In this document: positions 1 through 6,479 of the stretch, in pieces
How positions within the stretch are numbered: position 1 is the first letter of the stretch
Layout: each line of letters begins with the position of its first letter
The notes under the pieces: generated by a model
The model's database searches: none
The model's input: only the letters and a program-made list of their open reading frames with translations
What the model was told of the DNA's origin: nothing
Assembly: GCA_011051745.1 (NCBI GenBank)
Contig: DRKO01000492.1
Location: 1-17,314 of the forward strand
Source of the DNA: Chloroflexota bacterium
GTDB lineage: Bacteria; Chloroflexota; Anaerolineae; Aggregatilineales; UBA3940
Reading direction: 5' to 3'
Length of the DNA stretch: 17,314 bases
Made by a program: the position numbers and the translations under genes

Positions 1-714
1 AACGGCAGCATCTCAATGGTCGTGGAAGACACGCTGGCCGTCAAAGAAGAGATTGAAAACCTGGTGGCTGGGATGGCCGATGAGGGGGCGTTTGTCGTCT
101 CCAGCAACGAGTATGACGGCGTCGAAGGCGGATCACCGTACATCAATATGACGATCCGTGTCCCTGCCTCCCGCTTTGATGAAGTGATGGACTGGCTGGC
201 CGGGCTGGCTGTTGAGGGAACCAGCCCTGAGCGCAGCGAGACGGCTCAGGACGTGACCGAGGAGTACGTGGACCTGCAATCCCGTCTGGAGAGTCTGGAG
301 GCCGCCCGCGACCGCCTGCTTGAGATTATGAGCGAGGCCCAGACGACCGAAGACCTGCTCATGGCGGAACAGCAACTCACCCAGCGCGAGGCCGAGATCG
401 AGTCGATCAAGGGACGGATGCAGTATCTGGCCGAGTCGGCCCGCCTCTCCCGAATTGACATCGAACTGCGGCCTTATGTGCTCAGCCAGCCGGTTGATAC
501 GCGCTGGCGGCCTGCCGAGACAGCCCGCCGGGCCATCGAGGCGCTGGTAGACAGCCTGCGCGGTTTTGGCGATTTCCTGATCTTCTTCCTGATCGCCGTC
601 GCCCCCTGGCTGCTTCTGGCCGGGCTGGTCGTCTACGGGATCATACGCTTTGTGCAGGCTCGCATCCGGCGGGGCAGGGAGAGGCAATCCTCCTCCCCTG
701 ATCCGGGCACATAA
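1..714 (+). CDS. DUF4349-type membrane protein, 5'-truncated by window
   Basis: The reading frame is open from base 1, and the first in-frame ATG (16) lies inside the domain, so the true start is upstream. The visible 237 residues show the usual DUF4349 layout. An N-terminal alpha/beta part ends in an 'IRVPASRFDEVMDWL' stretch, followed by 'DVTEEYVDLQSRLESLE' and a long heptad-like coiled coil (about window residues 75-140). A single hydrophobic segment near the C-terminus (about residues 190-215) precedes a basic tail rich in Arg. In this family the missing N-terminus normally carries a signal or lipoprotein peptide, so the coiled-coil part is expected outside the membrane with a short cytoplasmic tail. 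The biochemical role of the family is unknown. The gene converges on panB across a strong hairpin. The family call is from memory of the pattern and not from a search. Confidence 0.85.
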   Translation, partial: NGSISMVVEDTLAVKEEIENLVAGMADEGAFVVSSNEYDGVEGGSPYINMTIRVPASRFDEVMDWLAGLAVEGTSPERSETAQDVTEEYVDLQSRLESLEAARDRLLEIMSEAQTTEDLLMAEQQLTQREAEIESIKGRMQYLAESARLSRIDIELRPYVLSQPVDTRWRPAETARRAIEALVDSLRGFGDFLIFFLIAVAPWLLLAGLVVYGIIRFVQARIRRGRERQSSSPDPGT

Positions 715-742
715 CATACGCACCGGCCCTTAGCGGGATAAT

Positions 743-781
743 AATCGGCGGCGTCGGAGAAAAGCCCCGATGCCGCCGATT
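743..781. terminator. Bidirectional hairpin terminator between the DUF4349 gene and panB
   Basis: AATCGGCGGC (743-752) pairs perfectly with GCCGCCGATT (772-781). The stem continues inward through one G-U pair (753/771) and TCGG/CCGA (754-757/767-770), giving 15 bp closed by a 9-nt loop. It starts 4 nt after the panB stop and about 28 nt after the DUF4349 stop. The flanks are T-containing on both strands (CTTATT on +, ATTATC on -) but not a true T-run, so intrinsic termination is likely rather than certain. Confidence 0.75.
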
Positions 782-785
782 CTGC

Positions 786-1646
786 TTATTCCTGTGGCGA
801 GCCGCCGCCAAACTCGGCCTCGATCTCCGTCCAGACCTCATCGGGGATGCTGAACTCGTGCTCCGGGGCAGGGAAAGCGCGGGAACGCACATCCTGCCGG
901 TAACGCTCAAAGGCCTCACGCATTGTGCCTGCAAGGTCGGCATACTGCTTGACAAACTTCGGCCTGAAGCGGTCGAACAGCCCCAGCAGGTCATGAGTCA
1001 CCAGCACCTGCCCATCGCAGCCCGCCCCCGCGCCGATGCCGATCGTGGGAACACGCACCGAGCGGCTGATCAGGGTCGCCAGCCGGGCCGGGATCGCCTC
1101 CAGAACGATGCTGAAAACACCCGCCTCCTCAAGAGCGCGTGCATCGTCAAGCAGGTGACGGGCGGCTTCAACCGTCCGGCCCTGCGTCTTAAAGCCCCCG
1201 AAGGCGCTCACGCTCTGTGGCGTTAACCCGATGTGCCCCTGCACGGCGATCCCGATCTCGACCAGCGCCCGCACCGTCTCGGCCATGTGCTGGCCGCCCT
1301 CCAGCTTAACCGCGTCTGCGCCCCCCTCGGCCAGAAAGCGAGCGGCGTTCCGCTTGGCCTCCTCAAGGGAAAGCTGGTAGCTCATGAAAGGCATATCGCC
1401 GACGATCAGGGCACGCCGCACGCCGCGCCGCACGGCCTGGCAGTGCAGGATCATCATGTCCATCGTGACAGGCAGGGTGTTTTCGAAGCCATGCACGACC
1501 ATCCCCAGCGAATCGCCCACCAGGATCATGTCAACGCCGCTCTGGTCAACGAGCAGAGCGGTCGGGTAGTCATAGGCGGTCAGCACAACGATCGGCTCCC
1601 CACGTTCTTTCATGGCCTGAAGCGTGTGCACCGTCACTCTGTCCAT
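786..1646 (-). CDS. panB: 3-methyl-2-oxobutanoate hydroxymethyltransferase (PanB)
   Basis: PanB is a cytoplasmic enzyme that adds a hydroxymethyl group from 5,10-methylene-tetrahydrofolate to 2-oxoisovalerate, giving ketopantoate, the first committed step of pantothenate and CoA synthesis. The 286-aa length is slightly above the usual ~265. Family signatures occur in order: TAYDYPTA (23-30), the metal-binding VGDSLGM (43-49), the VGDMPF block (82-87), KLEGG (114-118), GHIGLTPQ (137-144), the catalytic-Glu motif LEAIP (Glu183) and IGIGAG (202-207). The ATG is preceded on the minus strand by an AGGGAGG Shine-Dalgarno. panC and panD are not in the window. The gene faces away from the Rieske operon, and the intergenic space must hold its promoter, which I could not identify. 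The family call is very secure. Confidence 0.97.
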   Translation of the reverse strand: MDRVTVHTLQAMKERGEPIVVLTAYDYPTALLVDQSGVDMILVGDSLGMVVHGFENTLPVTMDMMILHCQAVRRGVRRALIVGDMPFMSYQLSLEEAKRNAARFLAEGGADAVKLEGGQHMAETVRALVEIGIAVQGHIGLTPQSVSAFGGFKTQGRTVEAARHLLDDARALEEAGVFSIVLEAIPARLATLISRSVRVPTIGIGAGAGCDGQVLVTHDLLGLFDRFRPKFVKQYADLAGTMREAFERYRQDVRSRAFPAPEHEFSIPDEVWTEIEAEFGGGSPQE

Positions 1647-1768
1647 CTCGTCCTCCCTCTGCGGAGTGAAATAGCCCCCCCATCCGGGCGCAACCGCCCC
1701 CCTCCTGCTAGTCTATCCGATCCGGAGGGCAGTAGCCATCATTTACCCTCATGGGTATTGTGAATTCT

Positions 1769-1797
1769 TTGACACATTCCCTGCTTCGAGTTATAGT
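1769..1797 (+). promoter_or_regulatory. Near-consensus sigma70-type promoter of the Rieske/cytochrome b operon
   Basis: TTGACA (1769-1774) and TATAGT (1792-1797) are separated by exactly 17 nt. This is a perfect -35 and a 5/6 -10. Predicted start of transcription is near 1804, leaving a leader of about 260 nt before the Rieske ATG at 2065. Nothing else on this strand lies between it and the operon. Confidence 0.75.
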
Positions 1798-1803
1798 GGA
1801 CAT

Positions 1804-2064
1804 TGGAACTAGATTAGGTACAGATTATCGGGTTTGAGAGCCTCTTTACCTCCTGTCAGAGGTGGATGAGAGCGTCTCTCTTTACATGCAGACAGTAGCC
1901 GCCCGGCGACAATTGGAGTAACCGGCGACATTCCTCAACACGCCTCTGGCCGGGCTTGAACAGAGCACCGACGATCCGGCCCCGTCTGGATCGAAAAAGC
2001 AGAATACCGGATCACTCGCAGATACCGCCCATTGATCAGCCAGTCCTGTCAGGAGGAGTGCTGT
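1804..2064 (+). other. Untranslated leader of the Rieske operon, no convincing gene
   Basis: About 260 nt lie between the predicted transcription start and the Rieske start codon. I see two small hairpins: ACCTC/GAGGT (1848-1852/1859-1863, 6-nt loop) and GAGAG/CTCTC (1868-1872/1876-1880, 3-nt loop) followed by TTT. They could weakly attenuate transcription. The only short reading frame near them (ATG at 1886, 11 codons) has no ribosome binding site. No riboswitch family was recognised. Confidence 0.4.
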
Positions 2065-2652
2065 ATGGCAGAGGCTACCATAGCTGGCCCGCAACCCTTG
2101 AATCGGCGTGAATTCCTGTTCTATATCTGGGGTGCTTCGATGGCCCTGACGATGGCCGGATCGGCAGGGGCCATCCTCTGGTTCGCCTATCCCCGCTTCC
2201 GTGAGGGCGAATTCGGTGGTCAGTTCACCCTTCCGGTCAGTGTCCTTCCACCGGTGGACGGAACCCCCGAGGAGAATCCGCAGGGGCGTTTCTGGCTGGT
2301 GAGCACCGATGAAGGCGTGCTGGCCCTTTACAAGGTCTGCACCCATCTGGGCTGCCTGTACAAGTGGACGCCCAACAACAACCGCTTCGAGTGCCCCTGC
2401 CACGGCTCCAAATTTACCCGTGATGGCTACTGGATCGAAGGCCCCGCTCCGCGTCACCTGGATCGCTTCGTGATCCGCGCCGTGGACGCGAACGGGAACG
2501 TCCTCGCCGAAACGAAGGTCGGGGATGCCAACACCGATCCGGAAGCCGGTGCGCCGCTTGAACTCCCGCCGGAGACCGTCGAGATCAAGGTGGACACCGG
2601 CAAGCGCATCTACGGGGCGCTGCACTTCCACGGGCCCGGCGGATCGGAGTGA
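2065..2652 (+). CDS. Rieske [2Fe-2S] iron-sulfur protein of a quinol:cytochrome c oxidoreductase
   Basis: This is the high-potential [2Fe-2S] subunit that takes the first electron from quinol at the Qo site and passes it to a c-type cytochrome on the outer face of the membrane. The 195-aa protein has a twin-arginine targeting motif (NRREFL, 13-18) and one membrane anchor (about 20-41). A soluble Rieske fold follows, with CTHLGC (92-97) and CPCHGS (110-115). Cys92, His94, Cys110 and His113 bind the cluster, and Cys97/Cys112 would form the conserved disulfide. An upstream in-frame ATG at 2032 would add 11 residues, but AGGAGG (2051-2056) sits 8 nt before the ATG at 2065, so I chose that start. 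It is the first gene of the operon and is followed after 133 nt by cytochrome b. It is the qcrA/petC-type subunit. Confidence 0.96.
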   Translation: MAEATIAGPQPLNRREFLFYIWGASMALTMAGSAGAILWFAYPRFREGEFGGQFTLPVSVLPPVDGTPEENPQGRFWLVSTDEGVLALYKVCTHLGCLYKWTPNNNRFECPCHGSKFTRDGYWIEGPAPRHLDRFVIRAVDANGNVLAETKVGDANTDPEAGAPLELPPETVEIKVDTGKRIYGALHFHGPGGSE

Positions 2653-2695
2653 TCCCCCGGAACGGCCACCGGCCCACGCATCGAGGGGTATCCCG

Positions 2696-2708
2696 CTGCG
2701 GTCCGCAG
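2696..2708. repeat. Short palindrome between the Rieske and cytochrome b genes
   Basis: CTGCGG-T-CCGCAG is a perfect 6-bp inverted repeat around a single T in the 133-nt gap between the Rieske gene and cytochrome b. As RNA it could only form a 4-bp stem with a 5-nt loop. It might be a protein-binding site or an RNA-processing site, or chance in GC-rich DNA. The rest of the gap holds only the GGAGGAG ribosome binding site of the next gene. Confidence 0.3.
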
Positions 2709-2785
2709 GAGCCGGAGGGGTCCCGGTTCCGCTCGCTGTCTTCTGTTGAGCCCATTTTCTCTCTGGAGTTGGAGGAGTCCGACTC

Positions 2786-4405
2786 ATGCAATCAAACCTT
2801 GATATTCGCGATTTCCCACTGATTAAGCGCATCCGGGAGTCCGGGTTACAGACGGCTCTGCTGGAAACCGCGGATGACGTGGTGCAGCGCGTGACGGCGG
2901 GTCTGAACATCGCCGATCTGCGCAGCATGTTGCGCGGCGATCCGCCGGGTCGTCCCAACCCGCGCCTGCGTCCCCATGCCGATAGCTTCTGGATGCACAT
3001 GCGGCCCGGTTACTACAATCAGGCCGTCACGGGGCTGTACCCGACGTTCCGGCTGGGCTTCCTCTCCACTTTCTTCTTTGCCCTGGAGGGTATCACCGGG
3101 CTGTTCCTGATGGTCTTTTATACGCCCTCGACGGAATATGCCTACGCCGACATGCTGAATATCCTCAGCAACGTTCCGCTGGGGCAATTCATGCGTGATC
3201 TGCACCGGCTGGGGGCAGAGGCGATGGTGATCATCGTTGCCCTTCACATGCTTCGGACCTACATCACGGCCTCCTACAAGAAGCCACGTCAGTTCACGTG
3301 GGCGACCGGGATCATCCTCCTGATCGTCACGCTGGCGTTCAGTTACACCGGCTACCTGCTGCCCTGGGATCAGTTAGCCTACTGGGCAGTGACCATCGGG
3401 GCCAGCATGGCAGAGGCTGCGCCACCCCCCGTTGTCGGGCAGTTTGTCAACATCCTGCTCAAGGGCGCGCCCGATCTGGGGGCAGCAGGCCTTCTACGCT
3501 TCTACCTGCTGCATGTCTTTGCCCTCCCCGCCATTGGCACGATCTTTCTGGGAGTGCATTACTACAAGGTCATTCTGCACGGCCACAGCCTGCCGCCAGA
3601 GGATGAGAAGGTAGGCGAAGACACGGCCAAGCGTGTCCCGCCCGATGTGCGCCGCTACTATCTGCCGGACATTCAGGCCGCTGAGGTACTGTGGGTGGGC
3701 GTCACGATGCTGGCGTTGATCGTGGCCGTTATCTTCTTCTATGACGCTCCGCTTGAGAATCACGCCAACCCTCTCAGCACGCCGTTGCACACGGTCGCTC
3801 CCTGGTACTTCCTCTGGATACAGGGGCTCCTCAAGCTCGGCGACAAGACCCTGATGGGCGTGATCATCCCGACGATTCTGGCCCTTTCTTTCCTGGTCAT
3901 GCCCTACTTTGATGTCGGCCCCTTCCGCCAGTACGGCAAGCGACGGATAGCCATCTCGCTGAGCCTGATCTTCATAACCGCCATCGTCATCCTCTCATGG
4001 ATGGGGACGCCGAAGTTCCTGGTGCAGACTTCGCTCGATCAGGAGATATTCTTTGAACTGGCCCCCAGCGAAAAAGTCGGGCTGGTACGGGCTGTACCCT
4101 ATGATGAACTGATCATCGGAGCCTACAACGTTGACGACTACGAAACCAGCGTCCCACGCAGCAGCGGCCTGTGGCGCGTGATGCGTCGCTACAGCAGGAT
4201 GATCGAGCACGCCCGCCAGACTCCCCCGGAGCAGGGAGGGCTGCCCAATGCCGAGGCCTTCCTGATAGTCGAGCAGTTGCAGCCGAATCTGAAGGGGGTC
4301 ATACTGCGCATCACCTGGGATGATCCGGATAACCCCGGCGAGAGGTTGTCCGCCGAACTTCTGGTTCCAGTTCACAGAGATGCTTACCCGCTCGGGGGGG
4401 AGTAG
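2786..4405 (+). CDS. Cytochrome b (fused b6/subunit IV type) with C-terminal extension
   Basis: This di-heme membrane subunit oxidises quinol at the Qo site and sends electrons across the membrane through two b hemes. The N-terminal half (about 90-260) has four membrane helices with heme ligands His140/His154 (13 residues between) and His243/His258 (14 between, the spacing seen in b6). SYTGYLLPWDQ (186-196) is the conserved Qo-side segment. The second half (about 298-407) has three helices, like subunit IV. The usual PEWY Qo motif reads APWY (338-341), so the Glu is absent, as I recall from some menaquinol-type relatives. Residues about 408-539 form a soluble, partly charged extension. With 4+3 helices it should lie on the outer face. 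GGAGGAG (2771-2777) sits 8 nt before the ATG. Only 5 nt separate the stop from the next cytochrome gene. It is qcrB-like. Confidence 0.95.
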   Translation: MQSNLDIRDFPLIKRIRESGLQTALLETADDVVQRVTAGLNIADLRSMLRGDPPGRPNPRLRPHADSFWMHMRPGYYNQAVTGLYPTFRLGFLSTFFFALEGITGLFLMVFYTPSTEYAYADMLNILSNVPLGQFMRDLHRLGAEAMVIIVALHMLRTYITASYKKPRQFTWATGIILLIVTLAFSYTGYLLPWDQLAYWAVTIGASMAEAAPPPVVGQFVNILLKGAPDLGAAGLLRFYLLHVFALPAIGTIFLGVHYYKVILHGHSLPPEDEKVGEDTAKRVPPDVRRYYLPDIQAAEVLWVGVTMLALIVAVIFFYDAPLENHANPLSTPLHTVAPWYFLWIQGLLKLGDKTLMGVIIPTILALSFLVMPYFDVGPFRQYGKRRIAISLSLIFITAIVILSWMGTPKFLVQTSLDQEIFFELAPSEKVGLVRAVPYDELIIGAYNVDDYETSVPRSSGLWRVMRRYSRMIEHARQTPPEQGGLPNAEAFLIVEQLQPNLKGVILRITWDDPDNPGERLSAELLVPVHRDAYPLGGE

Positions 4406-4410
4406 GTTCG

Positions 4411-5343
4411 ATGTCCGAAAACGTCAACGAATCCCGGGGGAAAACCCTCTTTCAGCGCCTGTTCACCGAACTGTTGCCTATCGAACAGCGTGCCTTAATG
4501 GGAACGCTTGTCTTCATCGCCATTATTCTGGCGGTGGGCTGGGTGGCGCTCAACGAGCCTCGCCGGATGGATATCTACACCGCTCAGTATGAGGGCCGCT
4601 CCATCCAGCGGGGAGCCTCGATCTTTGTGACAAACTGCTCCTCCTGCCACGGGGCACGCGGCGAGGGGATCGCGGGGGTTGCGCCCGCCCTCAACACGCC
4701 GGAGATGTTCGACGGCACACATCTGGCCGAGCTGGGCTGGACGGGCACGCTGGAGGACTATCTGCTGCTGACGGTGGCCGCCGGTCGTCCGGCCCGGAGC
4801 GCCGACTGGCCAAACCCGATGCCCACCTGGAGCCAGGACTACGGCGGCCCGATGCGGCCCGACGAAGTCGAGGACGTGGTAAACTTCATCCTGAACTGGG
4901 GGCTGGCCTACGAAGAGGGCTACGCGGAAGCTCCGGCAGAAGAGGCAGCCGCGCCCGCCGCTCCGACTCCGGAAGAGGAGGAAGCCCCGGCCTTTGAGCC
5001 GGTTGGGACAGACGTAACCGTAGCGTTGCCGGAGGGCGATCCGGCCCGCGGAGAGGCGCTGTTCCTCGGCACAGAGAGCGCACCCGATGGGGCTCCGCTG
5101 GGCTGTCAGGCCTGCCACTCTCTGGATGGTTCGGTGCTGGTCGGGCCTTCGTTGCAGGGTGTCGCCAGCCGCCTACCGGAGGGCTACGAGTCCATTGATC
5201 TCTATCTGCACGAGGCGATTGTCGCCCCCTCGGCCTACATTGTGCCCGGCTTTGAGGGGATCAACATGCCAGACAACTTTGGCGAACGGCTGGATGCGCA
5301 GAGTCTGGCCGATATCATAGCGTTCCTTAAGACGCAGGAGTAA
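4411..5343 (+). CDS. Membrane-anchored di-heme cytochrome c (bc complex partner)
   Basis: This 310-aa protein starts 5 nt after cytochrome b, behind a G-rich Shine-Dalgarno that overlaps the cytochrome b stop. One uncleaved-looking N-terminal membrane helix (about 30-48) anchors it. Two class I cytochrome c domains follow. Domain 1 has CSSCH (76-80) with probable axial Met137 in MPTWSQDYGGP. Domain 2 has CQACH (232-236) with probable axial Met286 in INMPDNF. An Ala/Pro/Glu-rich linker (about 172-197) joins them. The position directly after cytochrome b implies that it takes electrons from the Rieske protein, in the role cytochrome c1 or f has elsewhere, and passes them to a soluble carrier, an oxidase or the next cytochrome. 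It has no similarity that I can see to cytochrome c1 or f. The heme count is certain; the partner is inferred from context. Confidence 0.93.
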   Translation: MSENVNESRGKTLFQRLFTELLPIEQRALMGTLVFIAIILAVGWVALNEPRRMDIYTAQYEGRSIQRGASIFVTNCSSCHGARGEGIAGVAPALNTPEMFDGTHLAELGWTGTLEDYLLLTVAAGRPARSADWPNPMPTWSQDYGGPMRPDEVEDVVNFILNWGLAYEEGYAEAPAEEAAAPAAPTPEEEEAPAFEPVGTDVTVALPEGDPARGEALFLGTESAPDGAPLGCQACHSLDGSVLVGPSLQGVASRLPEGYESIDLYLHEAIVAPSAYIVPGFEGINMPDNFGERLDAQSLADIIAFLKTQE

Positions 5344-5372
5344 GCCGCTACCTGCGGCGAGCGAGCGATGAG

Positions 5373-5410
5373 CAGGGGCGACAACGGCGGAAGCGCATGG
5401 GTCGCCCCTG
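5373..5410. terminator. Perfect 10-bp hairpin after the first di-heme cytochrome gene
   Basis: CAGGGGCGAC (5373-5382) pairs perfectly with GTCGCCCCTG (5401-5410) around an 18-nt loop, 29 nt after the stop codon. No T-run follows, so it may be an mRNA-stabilising or processing hairpin rather than a terminator by itself. Confidence 0.45.
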
Positions 5411-5450
5411 TGCTCTCTTATGATGACCGACTTTCTCGAACCAATCGGAG

Positions 5451-5490
5451 AGGCCCTTCCGGCCTCGGGCTGAGCGCAAGGGCCTTTCTT
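5451..5490 (+). terminator. Probable intrinsic (partial) terminator within the cytochrome operon
   Basis: AGGCCCTT (5451-5458) pairs with AAGGGCCT (5478-5485) around a 19-nt loop that can itself fold (GCC/GGC), and TTCTT follows. It lies between the two di-heme cytochrome genes. I see no good new promoter downstream of it, so partial read-through into the last gene is the simplest reading. Confidence 0.55.
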
Positions 5491-5539
5491 ATCTGAGGTA
5501 ACTGTACTGATGAGCAGTATAACCGGCGGAGGCGACGTC

Positions 5540-6373
5540 ATGCGCGTTCGAACCTATCGGCCTTTAGTCTTTTTGGGGGTCGCTTTGCTCGGCCTGGCCG
5601 TGCTGCTGGCTGCGCCCGTGCAGGCGCAGGAGGGCGAAGGCGAGGGCGACCCGGAGCGAGGGGCGGTGATCTTCGCTGAGAACTGCGCGGTCTGTCACGG
5701 GGAGCGGGGCGAGGGACGCATCGGCGCGACGCTGAGCGATATCTTTGTGACGCTCGACGCGGACACGATGTTAAAGCAGGTCATCAGCGAAGGGCGCGAG
5801 GGAACCTTCATGCCTGCCTGGAGTCAGGAATATGGCGGCCCGCTCACCGAGCAGGAGATCAACGACGTGATCGCCTACATCGAATCGTGGGGGACAACCT
5901 ACGAGCCGCCTGCTCCAGCCCCGCCGCGCCCGGAGGTCGAGATACCGCCCGTTCCGGACGTGGAAGGCGACCCCAATCAGGGGTACACGATCTTCCAGCA
6001 GAACTGCGCCGCCTGTCACGGGAAGGAAGGCGAAGGGCGCATCGGCGCGACGCTGAAGACGGTCTTCGCCGGGATCGAGCCGGGGGCGTACCTCATCGAG
6101 ACGATCTCTCATGGGCGGGAGGGAACGCTGATGCCCGCCTGGAGCCAGGAGTACGGCGGCCCGCTCACTGAGAAGGAGATCAACGATGTGGCGGCTTACA
6201 TCCTCAGCATCCAGCAACCCACCCCCCCGCCACAGGGCGAGGTTGTGCTGCGGGGAAGCGGCTGGCCGTTGCTGGTGCTGCTCCTTGCAAGTGTAGTGAT
6301 CATCTTTGCGCTGGGCGTAGCCGTGCAACGTGGCCGCTCCGCCGAAAAGTCCGGCGAGTCCGAAGGCCACTGA
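5540..6373 (+). CDS. Di-heme cytochrome c with duplicated domains and C-terminal anchor
   Basis: This 277-aa protein has a Sec-type signal peptide (hydrophobic core about 8-25, likely cleavage after AQA near residue 29). Two tandem class I cytochrome c domains follow, with CAVCH (49-53) and CAACH (156-160). The probable axial Met91 and Met198 both sit in MPAWSQEYGGPL. A Pro-rich linker (about 119-142) separates the domains. A C-terminal membrane helix (about 242-262) and a short charged tail follow, so the heme domains face outward. The start at 5540 has GGAGG 7 nt upstream and begins right at the signal peptide. An in-frame ATG at 5510 (adding 10 residues, with GAGGT 10 nt upstream) is possible. 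It is the last gene of the respiratory run, behind two hairpins, and is probably an electron carrier or docking subunit between the complex and an oxidase. Confidence 0.92.
   Translation: MRVRTYRPLVFLGVALLGLAVLLAAPVQAQEGEGEGDPERGAVIFAENCAVCHGERGEGRIGATLSDIFVTLDADTMLKQVISEGREGTFMPAWSQEYGGPLTEQEINDVIAYIESWGTTYEPPAPAPPRPEVEIPPVPDVEGDPNQGYTIFQQNCAACHGKEGEGRIGATLKTVFAGIEPGAYLIETISHGREGTLMPAWSQEYGGPLTEKEINDVAAYILSIQQPTPPPQGEVVLRGSGWPLLVLLLASVVIIFALGVAVQRGRSAEKSGESEGH
5645..6211 (+). repeat. Internal duplication of the cytochrome c domain
   Basis: Two ~82-residue units (5645-5890 and 5966-6211) are repeats of one domain. By hand alignment without gaps about 53 of 82 residues are identical. The runs GEGRIGATL and MPAWSQEYGGPLTE are fully shared, and the DNA also matches closely in those stretches (for example CGCATCGGCGCGACGCTGA in both). 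The duplication is therefore either fairly recent or kept similar by conversion. Confidence 0.85.
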
Positions 6374-6401
6374 CCTCTCACCCTGAAGACCCTTAAACGC
6401 C

Positions 6402-6428
6402 AACAGGGGTGCGTCTTGCACCCCTGTT
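6402..6428. terminator. Strong hairpin between convergent cytochrome and CoA-transferase genes
   Basis: AACAGGGGTGC (6402-6412) and GCACCCCTGTT (6418-6428) form a perfect 11-bp stem with a 5-nt loop. It lies 28 nt after the cytochrome stop and 51 nt after the CoA-transferase stop on the other strand, where a shared terminator is expected. No long T-run follows on either strand. Confidence 0.75.
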
Positions 6429-6479
6429 ATCATTCCCGGATTCGCCTCGAACGCAGGGCAGGAGACGCCTCGCTTCCTC

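Noticed and set aside
2032..2064. Upstream ATG start for the Rieske protein
   Set aside because: AGGAGG lies inside this stretch and is correctly spaced for the ATG at 2065; the extra residues are not part of a Tat signal.
1882..3000. 372-codon open frame on the minus strand across the Rieske gene and the start of cytochrome b
   Set aside because: It is antisense to two unmistakable genes, the composition is Arg/Gly/Pro-rich as in shadow frames of GC-rich DNA, and no domain is visible.
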